Position numbers and translations under genes: made by a program
Shown: positions 1 through 5,408 of the stretch, in pieces
Numbering within the stretch: the stretch's first letter is position 1
Layout: every line of letters starts with the position of its first letter
Assembly: GCA_946620335.1 (NCBI GenBank)
Contig: CAMONF010000252.1
Coordinates: forward strand, 1 to 5,433
DNA from: an uncultured Clostridia bacterium
GTDB taxonomy: Bacteria > Bacillota > Clostridia > Lachnospirales > Lachnospiraceae
Length of the DNA: 5,433 bases
Reading direction: 5' to 3'
The notes under the pieces: model-generated
What the model was told of the DNA's origin: nothing
Database searches by the model: none
Seen by the model: the letters and a program-made list of their open reading frames with translations, nothing else

Positions 1-474
1 TATGTTCAGCTCATTTCCCTGATAGATATGGTTGTCGATCATGGATGCCAGCAGGTTGTTGGCAGCGCCGATGGCGTGGAAATCACCGGTAAAGTGCAGG
101 TTGATGTCTTCCATGGGAACGACCTGGGCATAGCCGCCGCCGGCAGCGCCGCCCTTGATGCCGAAGACCGGTCCCAGGGACGGCTCGCGGAGCGCCACCA
201 TGACGCGCTTGCCGATCCGCTTGAGGCCGTCAGCCAGACCGACGGTCGTGGTGGTCTTGCCCTCGCCGGCCGGCGTGGGGGTGATGGCTGTGACCAGGAC
301 CAGCTTGCCGTTGGGGCGGTCCAGATCCTTCAATATATTATAGTCTACCTTTGCCTTGTAACGTCCGTACTGTTCAAGATACTTGTCGTCCACACCGGCC
401 GCCGCGGCGATCTCGGTGATGGGGAGCATCTGGGCTTCCTGCGCAATCTCAATATCCGTCTTGAATGTAGACAT
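1..474 (-). CDS. fhs: Formate--tetrahydrofolate ligase, N-terminal part (runs off left edge)
   Basis: This enzyme (10-formyl-THF synthetase) makes 10-formyl-tetrahydrofolate from formate, THF and ATP in the cytoplasm. The reaction feeds purine and formyl-Met synthesis and, in acetogens, the methyl branch of the Wood-Ljungdahl pathway. Reading the minus strand from the ATG at 474 gives 158 uninterrupted codons starting MSTFKTDIEIAQEAQMLPIT. The family's ATP-binding loop TPTPAGEGKTTTT is at residues 65-77, and the glycine-rich REPSLGPVFGIKGGAAGGG segment is at 96-114, followed by MEDINLHFTGDFHAI. The usual protein is about 555 residues, so roughly the last 400 lie beyond position 1. The start is fixed by a GGAGG six bases upstream. 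The gene is divergent from metF, another folate one-carbon enzyme. Identification is by recalled family motifs and is very secure; whether the organism is an acetogen cannot be told from here. Confidence 0.97.
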   Translation of the reverse strand, partial: MSTFKTDIEIAQEAQMLPITEIAAAAGVDDKYLEQYGRYKAKVDYNILKDLDRPNGKLVLVTAITPTPAGEGKTTTTVGLADGLKRIGKRVMVALREPSLGPVFGIKGGAAGGGYAQVVPMEDINLHFTGDFHAIGAANNLLASMIDNHIYQGNELNI

Positions 475-480
475 TTTTAT

Positions 481-485
481 CCTCC
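481..485 (-). promoter_or_regulatory. Ribosome binding site of fhs
   Basis: Minus-strand GGAGG lies six bases before the ATG at 474-472 (GGAGGATAAAAATG). It fixes the fhs start; no competing in-frame start lies close by. Confidence 0.85.
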
Positions 486-495
486 AAATGGGTGT

Positions 496-513
496 CCGGC
501 CTTCCGCGGCCGG
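496..513 (-). other. GC hairpin in the fhs leader
   Basis: CCGGCC (496-501) and GGCCGG (508-513) form a perfect 6-bp stem around a 6-base loop. It sits between the predicted fhs transcription start and the GGAGG at 481-485. It is too small to be a known folate riboswitch. It might slow ribosome loading or protect the 5' end, or be chance in GC-rich DNA. Confidence 0.4.
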
Positions 514-529
514 GTCCGCGTGCGCCTAC

Positions 530-538
530 ATTGTAGCA
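530..538 (-). promoter_or_regulatory. Extended -10 promoter of fhs
   Basis: On the minus strand, TGCTACAAT reads as the TGn extended -10 element plus a 5/6 match to TATAAT. No good -35 box is seen 16-18 bases upstream (that stretch is C-rich), which fits extended -10 promoters. The predicted start of transcription is near 523, giving a leader of about 50 bases that contains a short GC hairpin just before the ribosome binding site. This is a motif reading, not measured. Confidence 0.6.
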
Positions 539-616
539 GAAAAAGTTCCGGCGGGGAGGGAAAAATTGGCGGATGGGGTTCATTTTCGAAAAAACGGAAG
601 TTTTCACAAGGAATCA

Positions 617-646
617 TTTACAAGAGGCCGTCTTATCGTTTAAGAT
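617..646 (+). promoter_or_regulatory. Candidate metF promoter
   Basis: TTTACA (617-622, 5/6 match to TTGACA) is followed after 18 bases by TAAGAT (641-646, 4/6 match to TATAAT). Transcription would begin near 653, leaving a leader of about 40 bases. The match is modest, but it is the best-placed pair I found in front of metF. Confidence 0.35.
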
Positions 647-692
647 GACCTTATCCTTCGATGCCTTTAAGCTCTTTTAACAGGAGGCTACC

Positions 693-1571
693 ATGCAGAA
701 AATCAGTGAACTGTTAAATAAGAACACGCCCACCCTCTCCTTCGAGGTCTTTCCGCCCAAGGTCGAGGACAATTATGAGAACGTCAAGGGCGCGGCCATC
801 AAGATTGCCGCCCTAAATCCCACCTTCATGAGCGTGACTTACGGAGCCGGCGGCGGGACCAGGCGTTTCACGGGCAGCATTGCCGGCGAGATCGCCGCGC
901 TGACCCCCGTGCCCTCCCTGGCCCACCTGACCTGCGTGGCCTCGACCAAAGAGAGTGTCGACGAGGCTCTGGCCTTTTATAAAGAGCGCGGCGTCACCAA
1001 CATTCTTGCCCTGCGCGGCGACCTGCCGGCGGGCATGGAAGCCCTCCCCGGCGACGCGGCCTTCCAGCACGCCAGCGACCTGACCGCCTACATCAGGTCC
1101 AAAGGCGACTTCTGCATCGGCGGCGCCTGCTACCCCGAGGGGCATCCCGAGGCTGCCAGCAAGGATGCGGACATCCAGAACATCAAGAAGAAGGTGGAGG
1201 CGGGCTGCGAGTTCCTGACCACCCAGATGTTCTTCGAGAACTCCATCATGTTCAACTACATGTACCGCCTGCGCGAGGCCGGCATCCGCGTCCCCGTCTG
1301 CGCCGGTATCATGCCTATTACAAATGCAAACCAGGTCAAGCGGGCCATCCAGCTCTCCGGCTCCATCATGCCGCCGCGCTTCCTAGCGCTGGTGGACAAG
1401 TTCGGCCACGACCCCAAGGCCATGAAGCAGGCCGGCATCGCCTACGCCACGGACCAGATCATCGACCTCATCGCCAACGACATCACCCACATCCACGTCT
1501 ATTCCATGAACAAACCGGAGATCGCCGAGGCCATCTGCCGGAATCTGTCGAATATCATTCCGTTGGGGTGA
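693..1571 (+). CDS. metF: Methylenetetrahydrofolate reductase
   Basis: This FAD-dependent cytoplasmic enzyme reduces 5,10-methylene-THF to 5-methyl-THF, the methyl donor for methionine synthesis (and for acetyl-CoA synthesis in acetogens). The 292-residue protein matches the length of the E. coli-type single-domain TIM-barrel enzyme (about 296). Family motifs in order are LSFEVFPPK with Glu18 (equivalent to the E. coli catalytic Glu28), MSVTYGAGGG at 46-55, LAHLTC at 76-81, LRGDLP at 107-112 with Asp110 (flavin/folate contact), YPEGHPEA at 147-154, TTQMFF with Gln178, AGIMPITN at 204-211 and HVYSMN at 268-273. The start is set by CAGGAGG five bases upstream. No metV or rnfC-like partner follows, unlike many acetogen metF loci, so a methionine-supply role is equally plausible. 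A long palindrome begins about 10 bases after the stop. Confidence 0.96.
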   Translation: MQKISELLNKNTPTLSFEVFPPKVEDNYENVKGAAIKIAALNPTFMSVTYGAGGGTRRFTGSIAGEIAALTPVPSLAHLTCVASTKESVDEALAFYKERGVTNILALRGDLPAGMEALPGDAAFQHASDLTAYIRSKGDFCIGGACYPEGHPEAASKDADIQNIKKKVEAGCEFLTTQMFFENSIMFNYMYRLREAGIRVPVCAGIMPITNANQVKRAIQLSGSIMPPRFLALVDKFGHDPKAMKQAGIAYATDQIIDLIANDITHIHVYSMNKPEIAEAICRNLSNIIPLG

Positions 1572-1580
1572 AGGCGGAGC

Positions 1581-1669
1581 GGGAAAATGGGAATCAGGGA
1601 CGGTTCCTTTTCCCACTTTTCATAAAATGAAAAGTAGGAAAAGGAACCGTCCCTGATTCCCAGTTGTCC
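1581..1669. repeat. Long palindromic repeat, copy A
   Basis: The 75-base core (1588-1662) has 36-nt arms beginning TGGGAATCAGGGACGGTTCC and closing on a 3-base AAA loop (1624-1626). There is one mismatch, C1614 opposite A1636. Imperfect pairing continues outward to about 1581/1669. It starts about 10 bases after the metF stop and is the oldest-looking or most altered of the three copies. No T-run follows the stem, so it is not a classic intrinsic terminator, although a stem this long in RNA could still block or protect a 3' end. This family of GGGACGGTTCC palindromes resembles the REP/REPIN-like or MITE-like repeats that I recall from clostridial genomes. That assignment is inference, since no transposase is in the window. 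Confidence 0.93.
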
Positions 1670-1692
1670 CTTATCCTAAAATATTTTATAAT
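1664..1692 (+). promoter_or_regulatory. Promoter of the GH88-DUF2264 pair
   Basis: A perfect TATAAT (1687-1692) lies exactly 17 bases downstream of TTGTCC (1664-1669, 4/6 to TTGACA with the key TTG intact). The surroundings are very A/T-rich for this GC-rich region. Predicted transcription starts near 1699, about 36 bases before the ATG at 1736. The -35 box coincides with the outer right flank of palindrome copy A, so the repeat seems to supply part of the promoter. Confidence 0.65.
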
Positions 1693-1722
1693 AGCCTCAA
1701 CAAAACCTTCTCATCACCCCAT

Positions 1723-1728
1723 AAGGAG
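1723..1728 (+). promoter_or_regulatory. Ribosome binding site deciding the GH88 start
   Basis: AAGGAG lies seven bases before the ATG at 1736. It favours this start over an in-frame TTG at 1664, which would begin inside the promoter and repeat flank and would add 24 residues of unlikely sequence. Confidence 0.85.
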
Positions 1729-1735
1729 AACTTCC

Positions 1736-2860
1736 ATGACCAATTCCCTCTGGGCCGAGGACCTGCTGGCCCGCATCGATGAAAAATACAGACAGGTGGC
1801 GCCGCGCAGCGCGGATAAGATTCCCTACACCACAGTGGACGGCCGTTTTGACGACTGGAGCTCCCATGACAAAATAGGTTGGTGGACCAACGGCTTCTGG
1901 GGCGGCCTCCTCTGGCTGCTCCACGATTTGACAGGCGAAGAGATCTACCGGTCCATCGCCGTCTCCATCGAAGAAAAGCTGGACGAAAACCTCATGATGG
2001 CCGACTGGATGGACCACGACAGTGGCTTCAAATGGCTCCTCACCTCCGGCGCCCACTACCGTCTCGACAAAAATGACGCCTCCAGGAACCGCCTCCTCCT
2101 GGCCGCCTCCGACCTGGCCGGCCGCTTCAACCTGAGTGCGGGCCTGATCAGGGCCTGGAACGACCCGGGCGACGGGACCAGGGCGGGTCTGGCCATCATC
2201 GACTGCATGATGAACCTGCCCCTCCTCTACAAGGCGTCCGAGCTGACCGCCGACCCCCGGTTCCGGCAGATCGCCATGTGCCATGCGGACCATGCCATGT
2301 CTGCATTTGTAAGAGAGGACGGCTCCGTGAACCACATCGTGACCTTCGACCCGGAGAGCGGCGCGGTGACCGGCAGCCTGGGCGGCCAGGGCATGCAGGA
2401 GGGCTCCTGCTGGACCCGCGGCGAGTCCTGGGCCCTCTACGGCTTCTCCTTGAGCTACCGGCACACGAAAAAGCAGGCCTACCTGGACACCGCCTGCCGC
2501 GTGGCCGACTACGTCCTGGCCCACATCCCGGCGAGCGGTCTCCTGCCCGTGGACTACGACCAGGACCCGGCCCTCGACTGGGAGGACGACTGCGCCGGCG
2601 CCATCACCGCCTCCGGTCTCCTCGAACTGGCCGGACTCTGCGAGGGAAATAAAGCCACTGCCTATTACGACGCCGCCCTCCGCCTGCTCAAGGCGCTGGC
2701 GGACAAGCGTCTCTCCCTCGACCCGGAGGTCGATTACCTGCTGAGCCACTGCTCGGCAGCCTATGGGGAGAAGACTCATAATTATCCCATCGTCTATGCG
2801 GATTATTTCTTTGTCGAGGCGCTGATGAAGGTGGCAGGTAAGAGTATTCTCCTCTGGTAA
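1736..2860 (+). CDS. GH88 unsaturated glucuronyl hydrolase
   Basis: This enzyme removes the 4,5-unsaturated uronic acid that polysaccharide lyases leave at the non-reducing end of oligosaccharides (from glycosaminoglycans, gellan, xanthan and similar), by hydrating the double bond. The 374-residue protein has no signal peptide, so it is cytoplasmic. It matches the length of Bacillus sp. GL1 UGL (377), and the functional residues I recall from that enzyme appear with a constant +7 offset: Trp42 to Trp49, Asp88 to Asp95 (in DHDSGF), Trp134 to Trp141, Asp149 to Asp156 (in IIDCMMN), His193 to His200, Gln211 to Gln218, Arg221 to Arg228 and Trp225 to Trp232 (in QGMQEGSCWTRGESWALYG). Both catalytic aspartates are therefore present. 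It is expected to be an (alpha/alpha)6 barrel. Its own promoter is at 1664-1692, and the DUF2264 gene follows on the same strand. Substrate (sulfated GAG or other) is not decided by sequence alone. A GH105-type activity is less likely given the GL1-like residue set. Confidence 0.93.
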   Translation: MTNSLWAEDLLARIDEKYRQVAPRSADKIPYTTVDGRFDDWSSHDKIGWWTNGFWGGLLWLLHDLTGEEIYRSIAVSIEEKLDENLMMADWMDHDSGFKWLLTSGAHYRLDKNDASRNRLLLAASDLAGRFNLSAGLIRAWNDPGDGTRAGLAIIDCMMNLPLLYKASELTADPRFRQIAMCHADHAMSAFVREDGSVNHIVTFDPESGAVTGSLGGQGMQEGSCWTRGESWALYGFSLSYRHTKKQAYLDTACRVADYVLAHIPASGLLPVDYDQDPALDWEDDCAGAITASGLLELAGLCEGNKATAYYDAALRLLKALADKRLSLDPEVDYLLSHCSAAYGEKTHNYPIVYADYFFVEALMKVAGKSILLW

Positions 2861-2865
2861 AACGG

Positions 2866-2907
2866 CGAAAACTGGGAATCAGGGACGGTTCCCAATTAGC
2901 CTGGGAC
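2866..2907 (+). repeat. Solo half-copy of the palindrome arm
   Basis: The 27 bases at 2866-2892 (CGAAAACTGGGAATCAGGGA then CGGTTCC) are repeated exactly at 2907-2933, a direct repeat with a 41-base period. The first copy stops after GGTTCCC and lacks the inner and opposite arms. It can fold on itself, with TGGGAA (2873-2878) pairing to TTCCCA (2889-2894). It begins six bases after the GH88 stop. It is probably a truncated or internally deleted copy of the repeat, tandem to copy B. Confidence 0.85.
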
Positions 2908-2994
2908 GAAAACTGGGAATCAGGGACGGTTCCTTTTCCCACTTTTCGTTTTACGAAAAGTGGGAAAAGGAACCGTCCCTGATTCCCAGTTTTC
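2908..2994. repeat. Long palindromic repeat, copy B
   Basis: This is a perfect 42-bp inverted repeat (2908-2949 with 2953-2994) around a TTT loop; the 75-base core is 2914-2988. Compared with copies A and C, the loop-closing region reads CGT/ACG instead of CAT/ATG, a paired change that keeps the stem intact. It lies between the GH88 and DUF2264 genes, so if the two are co-transcribed the hairpin sits inside the message. There it could reduce read-through, mark an RNase III cut, or stabilise the upstream part. TTTT followed by a C/T tract comes after the stem, too weak for a confident terminator. Confidence 0.95.
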
Positions 2995-3033
2995 CCTCCC
3001 TTCCTCCCTTCCTCCCTTCCTCTCTCCCTCCCC
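2990..3033 (+). repeat. 44-base pyrimidine tract with CCTCCCTT tandem repeats
   Basis: Every base from 2990 to 3033 is C or T. Inside it are three exact copies of the 8-base unit CCTCCCTT (2995-3018), then a decayed continuation. It abuts palindrome B and ends about 10 bases before the AAAGGAG ribosome binding site (3041-3047) of the DUF2264 gene. Such tracts are prone to slippage and to triplex formation, and length changes here would alter the leader but not the reading frame. The cluster is visible in sequence; any regulatory effect is inference. Confidence 0.85.
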
Positions 3034-3053
3034 ACCCTTGAAAGGAGTCCCCC

Positions 3054-5318
3054 ATGCACCAGGCCTTCCACCCCACCCACCCCGACCACACCCTCAGCCC
3101 CTACACCGGCCTCACCCGCGAAGGCTGGATTGAGGCGGGACTTCACCTCCTCTCCGGCGCCTTCCGCCACATCAAGCGTTTTGAGGATCCCATGGTCCTG
3201 CCCCGGGAGGAGACGGAAATCACCTATCCCCACGCCACAAGCCCCAAAGACATCTACGAGGCGGAGCGCCGGGCGGAAATGTTCGAGGGCCTGGCCCGCA
3301 CCTTCCTGATCGCGGCACCTCTCCTTCGGAACGACCCGGACCTGACCCTTAACGGCTACCGGCTGGCCGACTACTACAAGAGCCATATCCTCCGGTCCTG
3401 CACACCGGGCGACCCGGTCTACATCGGCACCTACGAGGACCTCCAGGAAATGACCCATCACGCCGACCCCTTCCGCCCCTTCCAGCAGACCGTGGAGACC
3501 TGCGCCCTAGTCATCGGGCTTTGGAGCAGCCGCGAAGCGGTCTGGGATACATTTTCCAAGGAAGAGAAGGACCTGGTCGCGGGGTTCATTTCCTCCTTCG
3601 CCCACGCCAGCACGGTGCCCCAGAACTGGCGCTTCTTCAACCTCCTGGACCTGGCCTTCCTCCACATGAACGGCTACGCGGTGGATGAAGAGATCATGAT
3701 GGACCATGCCTCCGAGCTCCTGGCCTACTATGCAGGGGACGGGTGGTACCGGGACGGGCATTCATTTGACTACTATTCCTGCTGGGCCTTTCAGGTCTAC
3801 GCGCCAATCTGGAACGTCTGGTACGGCTACGAGCACGCGCCGGAGATGGCCGCCCGCTTCGAGGAAAATGCAAACCGCCTCATGGCGACCTACCCGGACA
3901 TGTTCGACGAGGCGGGGCACACCAACATGTGGGGGAGAAGCTGCATTTACCGGTTCGCGGCCACCAGCCCCCTGGACGCCAATTTCTACCTGAAGCACCC
4001 GGCCGTGAATCCGGGACTCGCGAGGCGGATCTGCTCGGGCAGCCTCCTCCAGTTCCTCTCCCGCGAGGACTTCTACCACGACGGCATCCCGACCATGGGC
4101 TTCTACGGCCGCTTCTCCCCCCTCGTCCAGGGCTACTCCTGCGCGGAATCGCCCTACTGGATGGGCAAGGCCTTCCTCTGCCTGGACCTGCCGGCCGACC
4201 ATCCCTTCTGGACCGCCAGGGAGGAGAACGGCAGCTGGGAGACCCTCGCCCCCAGGGAAATAAAAACCACTACCCTGCCCGGCCCCGCCCTCTCCTTCTC
4301 CGACCACAAGGCCAACGGCGCGGTCATTCTCCGGACGGGGAAGGTCCTCAAGAACTGCGGGGACCTGCACGGGGCCTGGAACTATGGGAAGCTGTCCTAC
4401 CATTCGCAGTATCCCTGGGAGGCCACGCCGAAGGGGGAGGACCTGGCGTTTGGGGAGATATTGGGAGCTTCGGCCGATAAGGCGACAGCAGGCACCGGTG
4501 CAGCAGAGATTGCCCGGCTTGAAGACAGTGCTGACTGCTCCGCAGAGATTGCCCGACTTGCCCCGGGAACGAACGACTCCGCTTGCGCAGATGCCGCGAA
4601 GAGTGTTTCAATACCCAACGCTGCCCCACTCCACCCCGCCATGGAATCCCAGCAATACATCCTCACGGACGTAACCACCGGCGGGGAAGAATTCGCCAAC
4701 GTGACCTTCTGGGCGGGAGAACGCGATGGCATCCTCTACCGCAGGCAGTTCTTCAACTATATCCTGGAGCGGGATTTCAACTGGACCCAGGCGGTGAGCC
4801 TGGCGGACTTCCCGGTCGCCTCGGGCGTCCTCAGGGCGGACCGGATCCGGCTCCACCGCCGGCCGGTGACGCTCACCCTTGGCGCCTGGGGCTTCCCGGA
4901 CAATGGGACGGAAATCACATGGAAGTCGGAGGGGAAGGCAAAGGCCGTGATTCTAAAGGGCCGAGACTCCCTCGGGAACCCCAAACACCTGGCCATGACC
5001 ATTTATGACGGCTGGGAGGACCTGCGGGTGCGCAGGAGCACCGGCACGAACCCGGATTCAGAGCATTCCCTGGTGGCCTATGCGGTGACAAATCGCAGAA
5101 AACAGTATGGCGGGGCGGAGGCGTATGTGCTCATTTCCCAGACCATCACCCGGGAATCCCACGAAGACTTCACGGATGAGGAGCTTTTCCCGATCCGGGA
5201 GGTCGTCTATGCCGACCGCTTCGGCGCCGGCGGCTTCGGGCCGGTCAGGATCATCCTGAAGTCCGGAGAAGAGAAGACGGTGGACTTTGCGGGTATGGAA
5301 GGGTATCTGTTGATGTGA
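3054..5318 (+). CDS. DUF2264-family protein, probable glycan-active enzyme
   Basis: This 754-residue protein has no signal peptide or membrane segment. It resembles the DUF2264 family (COG4289-like): an alpha-helical, probably (alpha/alpha)-barrel N-terminal part (about 20-400) and a beta-rich C-terminal part (about 410-750). Family-like segments are NWRFFNLLDLAFLHMNGY (191-208), GDGWYRDGHSFDYYSCWAF (228-246), GRSCIYRFAA (294-303), ESPYWMGKAF (365-374) and YGKLSYHSQYPWEA (444-457). Acidic residues in these (Asp229, Asp234, Asp239, Glu365) are candidate active-site residues, unproven. I recall that beta-glucuronidases of CAZy GH154 belong to or lie close to this family, which would suit a neighbour of GH88, but I cannot confirm this. 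Residues about 472-530 are an Ala/Ser/Asp-rich insert with an internal 13-residue duplication. The start is supported by AAAGGAG six bases upstream. No promoter is evident at 2861-3053, so co-transcription with the GH88 gene is likely. Confidence 0.82.
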   Translation: MHQAFHPTHPDHTLSPYTGLTREGWIEAGLHLLSGAFRHIKRFEDPMVLPREETEITYPHATSPKDIYEAERRAEMFEGLARTFLIAAPLLRNDPDLTLNGYRLADYYKSHILRSCTPGDPVYIGTYEDLQEMTHHADPFRPFQQTVETCALVIGLWSSREAVWDTFSKEEKDLVAGFISSFAHASTVPQNWRFFNLLDLAFLHMNGYAVDEEIMMDHASELLAYYAGDGWYRDGHSFDYYSCWAFQVYAPIWNVWYGYEHAPEMAARFEENANRLMATYPDMFDEAGHTNMWGRSCIYRFAATSPLDANFYLKHPAVNPGLARRICSGSLLQFLSREDFYHDGIPTMGFYGRFSPLVQGYSCAESPYWMGKAFLCLDLPADHPFWTAREENGSWETLAPREIKTTTLPGPALSFSDHKANGAVILRTGKVLKNCGDLHGAWNYGKLSYHSQYPWEATPKGEDLAFGEILGASADKATAGTGAAEIARLEDSADCSAEIARLAPGTNDSACADAAKSVSIPNAAPLHPAMESQQYILTDVTTGGEEFANVTFWAGERDGILYRRQFFNYILERDFNWTQAVSLADFPVASGVLRADRIRLHRRPVTLTLGAWGFPDNGTEITWKSEGKAKAVILKGRDSLGNPKHLAMTIYDGWEDLRVRRSTGTNPDSEHSLVAYAVTNRRKQYGGAEAYVLISQTITRESHEDFTDEELFPIREVVYADRFGAGGFGPVRIILKSGEEKTVDFAGMEGYLLM
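4503..4560 (+). repeat. 39-base in-frame duplication inside the DUF2264 gene
   Basis: The segment GCAGAGATTGCCCGGCTTG (4503-4521) recurs at 4542-4560 with one difference (A for G), a 39-base period that equals 13 codons. It encodes AEIARL at residues 484-489 and again at 497-502. It lies in a low-complexity insert (about 472-530) whose codons (GCA, GCT, GAT, AGT, TCA) are less C-ending than those around it. It probably represents a recently expanded surface loop. Confidence 0.85.
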
Positions 5319-5405
5319 GGAAAATGGGAATCAGGGACGGTTCCTTTTCCCACTTTTCATTCTATGAAAAGTGGGAAAAGGAACCGTCCCTGATTCCCAT
5401 TTTCC
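5319..5405. repeat. Long palindromic repeat, copy C
   Basis: This is a perfect 42-bp inverted repeat (5319-5360 with 5364-5405) around a TCT loop; the 75-base core is 5325-5399. It begins on the base after the TGA of the DUF2264 gene. Its arms match copy A closely (CAT/ATG at the tip, AAAATGGG outside). Transcribed, it gives a very stable hairpin ending in TTTTCC, which could act as the 3' end of the operon message, but there is no proper T-run. Confidence 0.95.
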
Positions 5406-5408
5406 ATC

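Larger units (their letters stand above)
475..692. other. Divergent fhs/metF intergenic region
   Basis: These 218 bases lie between two outward-facing genes. They hold the fhs ribosome binding site, hairpin and extended -10 promoter on the minus strand, and the metF promoter candidate and ribosome binding site on the plus strand. The middle (about 541-616) is an A/G-rich stretch in which I see no gene. I see no SAM riboswitch, T-box or THF riboswitch: the predicted metF leader is only about 40 bases, too short for one. Confidence 0.7.

Noticed and set aside
583..592. TTTTCGAAAA palindrome between fhs and metF
   Set aside because: It resembles the inner part of the big palindrome but is only 10 bases, with no further arm sequence around it; chance is enough.
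28..648. Plus-strand open frame of 206 codons
   Set aside because: It lies opposite fhs, whose minus-strand translation matches the ligase family throughout. The plus frame has low-complexity shadow composition and no ribosome binding site.
1664..1735. Upstream TTG start adding 24 residues to the GH88 protein
   Set aside because: It would start within the repeat flank and the -35 box. No ribosome binding site precedes it, whereas the ATG at 1736 has AAGGAG and gives a length matching the family.
1697..2779. Minus-strand open frame of 360 codons opposite the GH88 gene
   Set aside because: It is a GC-rich codon shadow of a gene with strong family motifs; its translation is Gly/Val/Ala-rich with no recognisable domain.
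2688..3461. Minus-strand open frame of 257 codons
   Set aside because: It runs through palindrome B and the pyrimidine tract and overlaps two real genes; part of it (GKGTVPDS, and the Arg/Glu/Gly/Lys run) is just repeat sequence.
4468..4643. Possible frameshift in the DUF2264 gene
   Set aside because: Composition changes here, but family-like sequence on both sides is in the same frame and no stop occurs, so an in-frame insert is the simpler reading.
1588..5405. The repeats as a CRISPR array
   Set aside because: The copies are over 1 kb apart with genes between them, each is a long self-palindrome, and there are no regular spacers or cas genes.
5319..5405. Palindromes as standard intrinsic terminators
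   Set aside because: The stems are far longer than usual and are A/T-interrupted near the loop. None is followed by a run of six or more T. A role at RNA 3' ends remains possible, so they are listed as repeats.
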